IMG/VR virus record: IMGVR_UViG_3300036944_000095
Coordinates: 1 to 40,600 of that record
From: a virus
Length of the DNA: 40,600 bases
Direction: 5' to 3' (one strand)
Positions 16,517-22,310 of this stretch are shown in pieces; positions within the stretch are counted from its first letter, which is position 1; the number at the start of each line of letters is the position of its first letter. Position numbers and translations under genes: made by a program. Under the pieces are notes generated by a model. The model was not told where the DNA came from. It did no database searches and saw only the letters and a list, made by a program, of their open reading frames with translations.

Positions 16517-16875
16517 TCACTGCTTTTAGCTGGCAGGATAAACAATGGTGTGTCAGTCTCAACCTTAAGCTCATCCTTGGCCTTGAAGCCACCACGGTCT
16601 AGGATATCCTTGGCTGCAATCATCTTCTCTTTGTTACCAAGAGCAGTTGGGTCTTGCATAACCTCGAACATACTGAATGCAGCCTTGACGCCTACATGAG
16701 CAATGAACTTCTTGGTAAGCTCAGCGATCTCATCCTCAAGACTGTTTACAATCTCTTTGGTGGAGTAGTTATCACTGTAGCCAGCCAGCTTCTTAGCTTG
16801 CACAAAATCCCCCCGTGCCTCTTCAAAAAGCACGGAGAGAAAACGCTGTTGGTTGTCGGTAAGTTCCCTAGCCAT
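16513..16875 (-). CDS. terminase small subunit-like protein
   Basis: The protein has 120 residues from ATG 16875; a TTG at 16887 would add four residues. MARELTDNQQRFLSVLFEEA, then GDFVQAKKLAGYSDNYSTKEIVNSLEDEI, has the layout of small terminase proteins (the T-x-K/N-Q-x-x-F opening and an HTH with KLAGYS). Residues 55-85 are helical, followed by KEKMIAAKDILDRGGFKAKD, which also recurs in this family. It would bind the packaging site and recruit the large subunit. Its position upstream of the large subunit agrees. Confidence 0.75.
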   Translation of the reverse strand: MARELTDNQQRFLSVLFEEARGDFVQAKKLAGYSDNYSTKEIVNSLEDEIAELTKKFIAHVGVKAAFSMFEVMQDPTALGNKEKMIAAKDILDRGGFKAKDELKVETDTPLFILPAKSSD

Positions 16876-16879
16876 CTTC

Positions 16880-17239
16880 TTATCCAATCGGAATAAATGT
16901 TTCGGTCACGGTGCAGGAAGCATCCAAGTGGATAGCACTCCCACTAGTACCAGAGACAGTCAAGGTTTCTCCAGCTTGTAGGATGAGAGTCGCCCCAGTG
17001 AAAAGAACAAACTCCCCAGAAGCAATATTTTTACCACCAAGGATGTGAACTTGATCACCGTTGGTGTTCCAGAAAGCCTTCACACTGGGAGTGCCTGTCA
17101 CACCTGTAAGCAGTAGCATAGACACTTCAGCAACACAGTTTGCAGGACAAGTATAAAGAGTATACACAGTCCCACTCACTAGGCAGCTTACAGTTGTACT
17201 GCGAGTTCTTGCAGCTTTGCCAGAAGATACTAGAGCCAT
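16880..17239 (-). CDS. hypothetical beta-rich virion-associated protein
   Basis: The protein has 119 residues: repeated Thr/Ser/Val/Gly, YTLYTCPANCVAEVSMLLL, VLFTGATLILQAGETLTVSG and a C-terminal TVTETFIPIG. The pattern of short beta strands with Cys and Gly resembles small phage head-fibre or tail-associated jelly-roll proteins that start with a signal-less MALVSSG. It overlaps the upstream end of the small terminase region. Function unknown; a minor structural role is plausible from composition and location. Confidence 0.6.
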   Translation of the reverse strand: MALVSSGKAARTRSTTVSCLVSGTVYTLYTCPANCVAEVSMLLLTGVTGTPSVKAFWNTNGDQVHILGGKNIASGEFVLFTGATLILQAGETLTVSGTSGSAIHLDASCTVTETFIPIG

Positions 17240-17242
17240 TAC

Positions 17243-17752
17243 TTATCCCTTGAACTTCGAGAGTCCACCCTTGGTAGTCAAGGCCCGCTTCATGCGCTCG
17301 AAGGTAGTCTCTTTCTTGGGACCAATCTTAGAGCTATATGCAGCATCAGACTTAGCTGGAGCAGCAGGGGTTTTAGGCTTGTTGGATGCTTTAGCTTTAT
17401 CACGAGCAGCAGTAGCCTCAGCCTTGGCTTTATCCATCATGCTCATAGCAGGCTTAGCCTTAGGCATACCTGCAGCCTTACCCTCTGGACGAGCAGAAGC
17501 ACTGGTCATTGGCTTAGCCTTAGCCTTTTCTGCAACCTTACCAGCAGTGCTACGAGAAGCACCAGACTTTGGGTTCAGGCCAGCAGGACGTGCTGCGGGC
17601 TTGTCACTTGCAGTTGGAGCAGCCTGCTTCTTCTCAGTAGCATAGTCAGTCGAGTACGTACCGACTTTACCATTCTTATCTTTCCAAGTGAAGGTCTTAC
17701 CTGCACCCAACTCTGCGCGTCTCTTAGCGAACTCTTCCTTAAACGTAGCCAT
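17243..17752 (-). CDS. Lys/Ala-rich basic protein
   Basis: The protein has 169 residues from ATG 17752; a GTG at 17761 would add three. FKEEFAKRRAELGAGKTFTW and KDKNGKVGTYSTDYATEKK form a short ordered N-terminal domain, followed by about 120 residues of Ala/Lys/Pro low complexity (KAKAKPMTSASARPEGKAAG, KAKPAMSMMDKAKAEATAAR). The C-terminus is basic (FERMKRALTTKGGLSKFKG). The N-terminal block is a motif I associate with small phage proteins of unknown function. The basic tail suggests DNA binding or packaging with the genome; this is inference. Confidence 0.65.
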   Translation of the reverse strand: MATFKEEFAKRRAELGAGKTFTWKDKNGKVGTYSTDYATEKKQAAPTASDKPAARPAGLNPKSGASRSTAGKVAEKAKAKPMTSASARPEGKAAGMPKAKPAMSMMDKAKAEATAARDKAKASNKPKTPAAPAKSDAAYSSKIGPKKETTFERMKRALTTKGGLSKFKG

Positions 17753-17754
17753 AA

Positions 17755-17895
17755 TTAGCACTTACCTTTCTTAGCCATGCCACCCTTAGCCATACCTTTT
17801 TTGACAGTACCACCCTTGGCCATCTTAGCCATAGGCTTAGCCTTAGCTGTCATTCCACCCTTAGCCATCATAGCTTTGTCTTTACCGTACATCAT
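17755..17895 (-). CDS. 46-residue MAKGG-repeat basic peptide
   Basis: The peptide has 46 residues, opens MMYGKDKAMMAKGGMTAKAK and ends GMAKGGMAKKGKC. It is built almost only from Met, Ala, Lys and Gly, with the MAKGG unit repeated and a single terminal Cys. It is too short and too low in complexity for automatic callers, but lies in a tight series of minus-strand genes with 2-3 nt gaps on both sides. It is probably translated with its neighbours. Lys/Gly-rich peptides of this kind occur in other phages beside DUF6496-type genes. Function unknown. Confidence 0.6.
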   Translation of the reverse strand: MMYGKDKAMMAKGGMTAKAKPMAKMAKGGTVKKGMAKGGMAKKGKC

Positions 17896-17897
17896 AA

Positions 17898-18080
17898 CTA
17901 TTTCTTCCCTTTGAGTTTACCCGCTTCGCTCAATGCGATAGCGATTGCTTGTTTCCGACTCTTCACAACTCGTGCTTTCTTTGGCCCCTTAGGGTCAATG
18001 CCAGAGTGCAACTTCTTGTCCTTGAACTCGCCCATAACTTTGGCGATCTTAGCCTGTGCTTTAGCGGTCGGCTTAGCCAT
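17898..18080 (-). CDS. DUF6496-like small basic protein
   Basis: The protein has 60 residues. It starts MAKPTAKAQAKIAKVMGEFK, then KLHSGIDPKGPKKARVVKSR and KQAIAIALSEAGK. The 'KVM-EFK-KLHSG ... VVKSRKQAIAIALSEAG' pattern matches the small phage/bacterial family I know as DUF6496. It is strongly basic. Its start abuts the stop of the 126-residue gene. Function unknown; a nucleic-acid-binding role is plausible from charge. Confidence 0.7.
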   Translation of the reverse strand: MAKPTAKAQAKIAKVMGEFKDKKLHSGIDPKGPKKARVVKSRKQAIAIALSEAGKLKGKK

Positions 18081-18460
18081 TATGATTTTCCTTTGGCTTT
18101 GGACACCTTGGCTGCAATAGCCTTGGGTTGTTTCACGAACTGCTTACCTGCTGCTGTGCCTGCACGTTTAGCTTTGGTGGTGGCAGCATACTCAGCGGGG
18201 GTTAGAGCTTCACGAGCTTTCTTTGGGAGGTAGCGTTCACCAGTCTTATTGGATGGCTTACCACTCTTCGTACCCCAGTCTTCCTTGGTCCACTTGGTGA
18301 GTGACTTCTGGGCTGATGTCTTTTCCCCAGAGTACTTACCACCAGCGTCCTTGTAGAGTTTACCTGCAAGCTGCATAGCTCTAGCAGAATGTTCCCCACC
18401 CATCTTAGCCTTAGCTTTGGCTTTAGACTTTTCCCAAAGAGCTTCGTTGGTGCGTCCCAT
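18080..18460 (-). CDS. DUF5872-like basic protein
   Basis: The protein has 126 residues. The N-terminus MGRTNEALWEKSKAKAKAKM with GGEHSARAMQLAGKLYKDAG is followed by LTKWTKEDWGTKSGKPSN and ERYLPKKAREALTPAEYAAT, a very recognisable DUF5872 pattern (W-T-EDWGTKSG...GERYLP..A...L). It ends in a basic Ala/Lys tail. This domain recurs in giant viruses and phages with unknown function. It is one of four consecutive basic proteins between terminase and lysis genes. Confidence 0.75.
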   Translation of the reverse strand: MGRTNEALWEKSKAKAKAKMGGEHSARAMQLAGKLYKDAGGKYSGEKTSAQKSLTKWTKEDWGTKSGKPSNKTGERYLPKKAREALTPAEYAATTKAKRAGTAAGKQFVKQPKAIAAKVSKAKGKS

Positions 18461-18462
18461 GA

Positions 18463-18855
18463 CTATTCTTCTTCCTCGTACTCAGCCATAGGATCACAGT
18501 TTTCCCATGCTTGGCAGACACGCAGGTTGTGGCAGATGAAGTCAAACTTCTTGCAGTAACCCCGACCACCACCAGTGGCATCAAACTCATTGAATGGTAC
18601 TTGGTCCAGAGCCTTGAGCATCTTCGGGGTGTCCACAAAGTACTCGCAGTTGGCACAAAGCTGACGACGAGCCTGATCCTCATCAATATCCCAGACCTTA
18701 GCAATCTCTGACCAGAAGGGTTTGTTGTCGTCAGGCTTCTCAGACCCAACCTCTGGGCCAAGTGTCCAGTATTCCATCAGCCAAGCAGTTGTTTCTTTGT
18801 TTTCTGCAGCAGTTGGAATCTTTTCAGAGGGAATCATCAGTCCGTACATTACCAT
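18463..18855 (-). CDS. hypothetical Cys-rich acidic protein
   Basis: The protein has 130 residues. Four to five Cys in the second half, CANCEYFVDTP ... GGGRGYCKKFDFICHNLRVC, suggest a metal- or Fe-S-binding site. The N-terminal part (MIPSEKIPTAAENKETTAWL) looks globular and acidic, and the protein ends in a Glu run. I recall similar Cys-pattern proteins in other podovirus genomes beside structural genes, without known function. Its start overlaps the neighbouring upstream gene by 7 nt. Confidence 0.6.
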   Translation of the reverse strand: MVMYGLMIPSEKIPTAAENKETTAWLMEYWTLGPEVGSEKPDDNKPFWSEIAKVWDIDEDQARRQLCANCEYFVDTPKMLKALDQVPFNEFDATGGGRGYCKKFDFICHNLRVCQAWENCDPMAEYEEEE

Positions 18856-19142
18856 TTTACCTTATGTGACCAGTACTTTGCAGACAGCTTCGTGGTGGGC
18901 TTACCCTGAGCGTTATGTCTAGCATAGTAACTCTTTTTTCTTGCTTTATCTGCGGGAGTAGAGGGATTATCACCTGCACCTACCACACCCTGCTGTCCAA
19001 AACGTACAACCTTGTACTTGTCACCCTCTTTAGCAACAACAACATGGGATTTGGTGGCATGAGAAGGGGTCTTCTTGGGTTTATTTACGCCAGAGACGCC
19101 TAGTTCCGCCATTTTAGTTTTGATACGAGGTGGGACAGCCAT
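18849..19142 (-). CDS. hypothetical small basic phage protein
   Basis: The protein has 97 residues from ATG 19142, which has an AGGAT Shine-Dalgarno; the frame is open further upstream but that part overlaps the spanin gene. The core SHVVVAKEGDKYKVVRFGQQ with RKKSYYARHNAQGK and LSAKYWSHKVKW is a pattern I know from many phages (VVA-EG-K-K-VRFGQQG ... AKRKSFKARH ... YWA-KVKW). It has no assigned function. The conserved basic C-terminus could contact nucleic acid. The first 43 nt overlap the 3' end of the lipoprotein gene. Confidence 0.7.
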   Translation of the reverse strand: MAVPPRIKTKMAELGVSGVNKPKKTPSHATKSHVVVAKEGDKYKVVRFGQQGVVGAGDNPSTPADKARKKSYYARHNAQGKPTTKLSAKYWSHKVKW

Positions 19143-19525
19143 AAGTAAATCCTGTTTCCGATGTCTTGGGGTGTTGGGAGGAGCCATCCTAGCAGAAGTA
19201 GCAAGATAACCCACGGTGGAGTCTCGTTGATGGTGACTTTACCTACGGTTTCAGCCTTAATCTTGTTATCCTGAGCCTGAACTTGCTCAACTCTGTTGGC
19301 GTGACCCTCGATTTTCTCAATCTTTTGGTCGCCAGTGGTTACAGACTTACCGACTGTCTGGGTTGCTGTCTTCGCCACTTGGGTGTTGGCTGCTACGTTG
19401 GGTCCACCCCCTGTTAGGAGCTTCATTGGTAGGCTGCTGCATCCCGCTAGAAGACTTCCCGAACCAGTCAAGGCCAAAAGCAAGAGCAGCAAACGTAAAG
19501 ATCGGCCAAACGAGAACTTCGACAA
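19100..19525 (-). CDS. lipoprotein with C-terminal membrane segment, putative u-spanin
   Basis: The protein has 141 residues. The N-terminal signal (SLRLLLLLLALTGSGSLLAG) ends in a lipobox LAG/C with Cys29. The periplasmic middle is helical and polar (QKIEKIEGHANRVEQVQAQD). A C-terminal membrane segment lies at about 105-118 (WVILLLLLGWLLP). A lipid anchor at one end and a transmembrane segment at the other is the architecture of unimolecular spanins, which fuse inner and outer membranes at lysis. The start is TTG 19525 with AAAGGAT 8 nt upstream. It overlaps the holin-like gene by 179 nt in another frame, as Rz/Rz1 pairs often do. Confidence 0.65.
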   Translation of the reverse strand: MSKFSFGRSLRLLLLLLALTGSGSLLAGCSSLPMKLLTGGGPNVAANTQVAKTATQTVGKSVTTGDQKIEKIEGHANRVEQVQAQDNKIKAETVGKVTINETPPWVILLLLLGWLLPTPQDIGNRIYLWLSHLVSKLKWRN

Positions 19526-19604
19526 GACTTACATCCTTTATTTCAACAACATAAGCCAACCACACTAAGAGGGCTACAGCGATTTCCCTCTTGTAAGTCT
19601 TCAT
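19347..19604 (-). CDS. holin-like small membrane protein
   Basis: The protein has 85 residues. There are two hydrophobic segments: about 8-25 (IAVALLVWLAYVVEI) and 28-46 (LVEVLVWPIFTFAALAFGLD), then a polar C-terminal tail of about 38 residues lying over the lipoprotein gene. ATG 19604 overlaps the upstream stop as ATGA. Position inside the lysis cassette and two-helix topology suggest a holin. The polar tail could be a by-product of the overlap. An i-spanin role is less likely because the tail is not helical-looking. Confidence 0.55.
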   Translation of the reverse strand: MKTYKREIAVALLVWLAYVVEIKDVSLVEVLVWPIFTFAALAFGLDWFGKSSSGMQQPTNEAPNRGWTQRSSQHPSGEDSNPDSR

Positions 19605-19834
19605 GTCAACCCGCCGTTAATAACCCATACAACAGCAGCAGAGATAAAACCGCCAATAACAAACAAAACTGATTTATCACGAAACTCTGTCCTACGCTTT
19701 TCAGCATTACTCATGTTCTCAACCGTCTTGTTCAGTACGACAATGGTGAGGTTGAGTTCGTTAATGGTTGCACAGAGCCTAGAGATTTCTTCTTCAAGTC
19801 TCTCTACTCGACGGATTGTATCTTCTTCACCCAT
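19601..19834 (-). CDS. coiled-coil membrane protein, XhlA-like
   Basis: The protein has 77 residues from ATG 19834 (TGATG overlap with the endolysin stop; a GTG one codon upstream is the alternative). Residues 5-45 form a heptad-rich coiled coil (RRVERLEEEISRLCATINEL), followed by a basic patch and a C-terminal membrane helix at about 58-72 (SVLFVIGGFISAAVVWVI). Coiled coil plus a C-terminal anchor is the layout of XhlA-type haemolysin/holin partners. A role in lysis timing is likely from its place directly after the endolysin. Confidence 0.65.
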   Translation of the reverse strand: MGEEDTIRRVERLEEEISRLCATINELNLTIVVLNKTVENMSNAEKRRTEFRDKSVLFVIGGFISAAVVWVINGGLT

Positions 19835-20241
19835 CACTTGTAGACCTTAGCAGACAGTTGGTGATGCGGTGCGTCCCAGCCCCAGTCCCAGCCATGCTCC
19901 ATAGCAATACCTAAGTCTTTAGCAGCCTGCTTCATGGCTTCGTAGATAGGCTTGTAGGCATCCCAGTCGTCTGAGTTAGGGATACCATCCATGTCGTGGT
20001 CACCCTTGTATGGGTATGGGTGCAAGTCTACAGCATGTCCAGTGAGATGTCGAGAGTTCATGGTACGGCTAGCACCACTGGCTACCAACTTCTTCTGACG
20101 CTCTAGGGTACGCATACCCTCACCTACGGTAAAGTCTTGGGTCGTGATTCCGATTGCTCTTTGGACCACCTTGATGAGATCAGGATGAACACCTGTTAGA
20201 TTCTTAGTTGATGTTGGTCCTAGAGTTAGGCTCATTCCCAT
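19834..20241 (-). CDS. endolysin, M15-family peptidoglycan peptidase
   Basis: The protein has 135 residues. The M15 zinc peptidase motifs are visible: SRHLTGHAVDLHP (His and Asp ligands, about 63-75) and the C-terminal WGWDAPHHQLS with the final His ligand; FTVGEGMRT is the usual upstream block. The D-rich insert DHDMDGIPNSDDWDAYKP is typical of phage L-alanyl-D-glutamate peptidases. It has no signal peptide, so it needs a holin for export. Starts at 20241 and 20235 are both possible; the second overlaps the upstream stop as ATGA. Confidence 0.9.
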   Translation of the reverse strand: MGMSLTLGPTSTKNLTGVHPDLIKVVQRAIGITTQDFTVGEGMRTLERQKKLVASGASRTMNSRHLTGHAVDLHPYPYKGDHDMDGIPNSDDWDAYKPIYEAMKQAAKDLGIAMEHGWDWGWDAPHHQLSAKVYK

Positions 20242-20474
20242 TCCCTTTTTCGATCTGGCTCAAAGACATCACGCTTCTTAAGGTGACCTTCAAGGTACAT
20301 AGCTCTCTCAACACGATCAAGGCTGTACTTCACACCAGTCTTCTGGTGGATAGCCTCACGAACATAGAAGACATCTGACCGAGGGATGTGTACCCTCTGT
20401 AGGACATTTTCGTCACCAGCAGCTAGTGCCTTGTAGAACTGTCCAAGTACGTCTTCATCAGCGAAATACTTCAT
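20232..20474 (-). CDS. hypothetical acidic/basic helical protein, first gene of the leftward arm
   Basis: The protein has 80 residues: MKYFADEDVLGQFYKALAAG, then RSDVFYVREAIHQKTGVKYS and LDRVERAMYLEGHLKKRDVF. It is globular-looking and helical, with no Cys, no signal and no recognised family. The layout (FYVREAIHQKTGV--SLDRVERAMYLEG) suggests a small winged-helix-like DNA-binding or structural protein. Its ATG lies 5 nt after a TATAAC box. The nearest Shine-Dalgarno-like GGAG is 11 nt upstream. It overlaps the endolysin start. Confidence 0.6.
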   Translation of the reverse strand: MKYFADEDVLGQFYKALAAGDENVLQRVHIPRSDVFYVREAIHQKTGVKYSLDRVERAMYLEGHLKKRDVFEPDRKREWE

Positions 20475-20479
20475 CTGTA

Positions 20480-20507
20480 GTTATACTCCAAGCTCTTCCA
20501 TAGTCAA
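20480..20507 (-). promoter_or_regulatory. leftward promoter at the start of the late arm (TTGACT-N16-TATAAC)
   Basis: The minus strand has TTGACT (20502-20507), a 16-bp spacer and TATAAC (20480-20485). The first gene's ATG is at 20474, so the predicted transcription start falls on or beside the ATG. It is the last promoter-like site before the leftward genes. Confidence 0.6.
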
Positions 20508-20582
20508 GCATATTCTTGTTTGAACTACAGAAGAAATTATTTTCTAGGGGGTACTTGAAAGTGACTTTCTCCTACCTACGTA

Positions 20583-20727
20583 TATACTTAAAGAGATACA
20601 TGATGTTGTACCTTATGCTTCATTATGCTTTTCCTTTATATTTCTACTAAGAATATATAATACTTAAGGTATCTTAAGGAAAGCATAGGGTACTCATGGT
20701 GTATCTCATGATGTAGCTTTAAGTATA
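20583..20727. repeat. AT-rich interrupted inverted repeat
   Basis: TATACTTAAAG (20583-20593) pairs with CTTTAAGTATA (20717-20727), and GTACCTTATGCTT (20608-20620) pairs with AAGCATAGGGTAC (20681-20693, one mismatch). ACAT-ATG blocks between them also partly match. The arms are about 55 bp with interruptions, around an AT-rich centre. Confidence 0.6.
20655..20670 (+). repeat. 16-bp shared element ATATAATACTTAAGGT, copy 1
   Basis: This 16-mer recurs exactly, in inverted orientation, at 31837-31852 ahead of the integrase gene. Both copies are in noncoding AT-rich DNA with extra TTAAG boxes. Confidence 0.7.
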
Positions 20728-20734
20728 CTTAAGT

Positions 20735-20763
20735 AAGATACCCGCGATCCAACCTTTTGTCAA
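20735..20763 (-). promoter_or_regulatory. second leftward promoter candidate (TTGACA-N17-TATCTT)
   Basis: The minus strand has a perfect TTGACA (20758-20763), a 17-bp spacer and TATCTT (20735-20740). It overlaps the edge of the AT-rich inverted repeat, so it could be regulated by whatever binds there. Confidence 0.4.
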
Positions 20764-21012
20764 GACCCTAACTACTATTTATCTAAGAATAATCAAAATA
20801 CAGGAGATACCTAAGGTCAGACCATGCTGAATCCCCCGCCTTCTGGTGTACAGCCCTTGGATAGCTAAAAGACGCAAGGAGAGAGACGCTGGGATGGGTC
20901 TAAGAGTTTTTCTAGGTCAGGGTAGCGGAGACATCTTCCTGCTCTGTAGGGTGTCTCCTAGGGCTTCTACAACTGTGGTATCATAATACCCCATATACGT
21001 TCATCATCATGC

Positions 21013-21043
21013 TGTTAACCATGTACCAACATAGTGGTTAACA
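21013..21043. promoter_or_regulatory. TGTTAACCA inverted repeat, possible operator
   Basis: TGTTAACCA (21013-21021) and TGGTTAACA (21035-21043) are perfect 9-bp arms separated by 13 bp. The same TGTTAACC half-site forms the tight dyad before the tRNA gene (28583-28601). Confidence 0.5.
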
Positions 21044-21229
21044 CATATTGAAACTACTCCCCGCTGGCAGTGTGGGTATACGCATACGGGACACCCCCCC
21101 GTGGCCCATGCCTGCCCCCCTATGCCCGGACCTGACGTATAGGTATAGGGCTTCGCCCCAGAATCTTGGGATCGGCTATGTCAACCCACTGATAACATTG
21201 AGGAAAAAACAGAATGAATCTTTCTGCTT

Positions 21230-21474
21230 TACCTTCGGTATGACAACAGACGGCCAGCTTTCCGCATGATGTCGCAATGCAGCAAGGCGATGCACCACAA
21301 CGCCCCTCGCAATGTCATGTCACAACGCTACCCCCACCCACCATGTGCTTTTCCTTGCGCATTATGCCCACCAAAAGATTGCCACTCCACAGCTCCCCTT
21401 TTCGACCCCTTTACCTTCGGTAAGTATATGTCGGACGGTCCGACAGGTCAGCTTTTCGGCAACTACCTACGGTA
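21230..21474. repeat. three TTACC/GGTAA mini-hairpins
   Basis: TACCTTCGGTA (21230-21240), TTACCTTCGGTAA (21411-21423) and TACCTACGGTA (21464-21474) are short dyads with a 3-nt centre. Two related forms with 6-nt centres occur at 35951-35966 and 36001-36016 around the gap after thyX. Confidence 0.55.
21429..21445 (+). repeat. 17-bp dyad TGTCGGACGGTCCGACA, copy 1
   Basis: Perfect 7-bp arms TGTCGGA/TCCGACA surround CGG. It is preceded by A-TA and followed by G as in the other copies. It lies upstream of the first early gene (starts 21570). Confidence 0.85.
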
Positions 21475-21569
21475 AAAAAGCACTTGACAACCGATTCGTT
21501 TTGTCGTTTTGTTAATAGGCCAAGTCGGCAAATCACTTGAAACACCCCAAAGGGGAACGGAGAAAAATC

Positions 21570-22163
21570 ATGGCTAACATTGCTAACGTAGTTATCTCGT
21601 CGGATTCCATCGTCATGGTCGGCAAGAAAAAGTTCACCCTTGACGCTGCGGTAAAACACGCCGTTGCCGTCTATGATGCCATGTGGTTGCTCCAAGAGCA
21701 AATGCTTGGGCATTACAAGGAAATCGGGGAAATCCTCTTGGGATTGCAAAGCCTATTCGGTGACAACAAGGTTGCCTTTGGCAAGTATCTTGAAGGATCG
21801 GACCTAGGTCAAATGTCCCGCCAAGATCGTTCAGATGCCATGTTCCTTGCATCCAACTGGACTAAAGTCCAGCAACTCAATAAGAATGGCGCTTTGGATA
21901 CTCTTGGAGTATCGGCAATCCGTAAGCGGCTCAAAGCTGCCGAAGGCAAAGCATCTGGTGCTGGAAAGCGCAAGGAAGATCAGGTTGCATCCCCTAAAGG
22001 GGAAGGCGAAGCAGAAGGTTCTGCCCCTAAGGCAAAGCCTGCCGCTGTCCAGTCCGAAGCAGAGCTTGCCGAAATGGTCATGCAGATTATCGTAGATAAT
22101 AAGTTCAGCATGGCGGTGTTCGCCAAGGCACTAGTGGCTGCAAAGGCAAAGCAGGGGGTGTAA
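21570..22163 (+). CDS. first early gene, DUF3102-like protein
   Basis: The protein has 197 residues. ATG 21570 is chosen over 21537 because GGAGAAAAATC precedes it and it follows the CCCC/GGGG hairpin. LQEQMLGHYKEIGEILLGLQ and KVAFGKYLEGSDLG with SRQDRSDAMFLASNW resemble DUF3102-type proteins (related to ParB-like DNA-binding proteins), in which a helical block with W/F and 'S-R-A-R-Y-M' motifs occurs. The middle (130-165) is a Lys/Ala/Gly linker, and the C-terminus is helical. As first gene right of the control region, ended by its own terminator, it is a good candidate regulator of the dyad elements. The regulatory role is inferred. Confidence 0.6.
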   Translation: MANIANVVISSDSIVMVGKKKFTLDAAVKHAVAVYDAMWLLQEQMLGHYKEIGEILLGLQSLFGDNKVAFGKYLEGSDLGQMSRQDRSDAMFLASNWTKVQQLNKNGALDTLGVSAIRKRLKAAEGKASGAGKRKEDQVASPKGEGEAEGSAPKAKPAAVQSEAELAEMVMQIIVDNKFSMAVFAKALVAAKAKQGV

Positions 22164-22170
22164 ACCCCCT
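22153..22170 (+). other. hairpin over the stop codon of the first early gene
   Basis: AGGGGGT (22153-22159) and ACCCCCT (22164-22170) form a perfect 7-bp stem with loop GTAA that includes part of the stop codon. It precedes the U-run terminator 24 nt later. Confidence 0.55.
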
Positions 22171-22193
22171 ACTACACCACATCACAAGGCATT

Positions 22194-22212
22194 AACCCCT
22201 ACGGGGGTTTTT
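22194..22212 (+). terminator. Rho-independent terminator after the first early gene
   Basis: AACCCC (22194-22199), loop TACG, GGGGTT (22204-22209), then further T residues give a compact GC stem and a run of five T from 22208. It makes the first early gene a separate transcription unit. Confidence 0.75.
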
Positions 22213-22237
22213 GTCGTTGGGCAAAGCCCAAAGGATA

Positions 22238-22254
22238 TGTCGGACGGTCCGACA
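22238..22254 (+). repeat. 17-bp dyad TGTCGGACGGTCCGACA, copy 2
   Basis: Identical to copy 1 over all 17 bp. It lies 26 nt after the terminator, at the beginning of the next unit, and is followed by the hairpin ATCCCCTAAGGGGAT (22261-22275). Confidence 0.85.
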
Positions 22255-22260
22255 GGTAGC

Positions 22261-22275
22261 ATCCCCTAAGGGGAT
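22261..22275 (+). other. CCCC/GGGG mini-hairpin
   Basis: ATCCCC TAA GGGGAT is a perfect 6-bp stem with a 3-nt loop. Similar short CCCC-AAA-GGGG dyads lie at 21545-21555 before the first early gene. No U-run follows. Confidence 0.45.
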
Positions 22276-22310
22276 AGATTGGAGAACGTGATGCGATACG
22301 TGATGATGAC

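Larger units (their letters stand above)
20475..21569. other. divergent noncoding control region
   Basis: About 1.1 kb lies between the leftward and rightward arms. The left third (20,520-20,810) is AT-rich with TACTTAAG-type boxes, an interrupted inverted repeat and two leftward promoter candidates. The middle (20,830-21,060) holds a GGAGACA/TGTCTCC stem (20927-20933 and 20952-20958) and a TGTTAACCA dyad. The right third holds TTACC/GGTAA mini-hairpins, the first 17-bp dyad, a TTGACA at 21484-21489 without a clear -10 box, and CCCCAAAGGGG (21545-21555) just before the first early gene. The short frames here lack Shine-Dalgarno sites and protein-like composition. A replication origin or master switch is plausible, not shown. 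Confidence 0.65.

Noticed and set aside
21048-21515. Three overlapping short frames in the control region
   Set aside because: Poor start contexts and Pro/Cys/His-rich, non-protein-like translations; they run through hairpins and the first dyad, so this is regulatory DNA.
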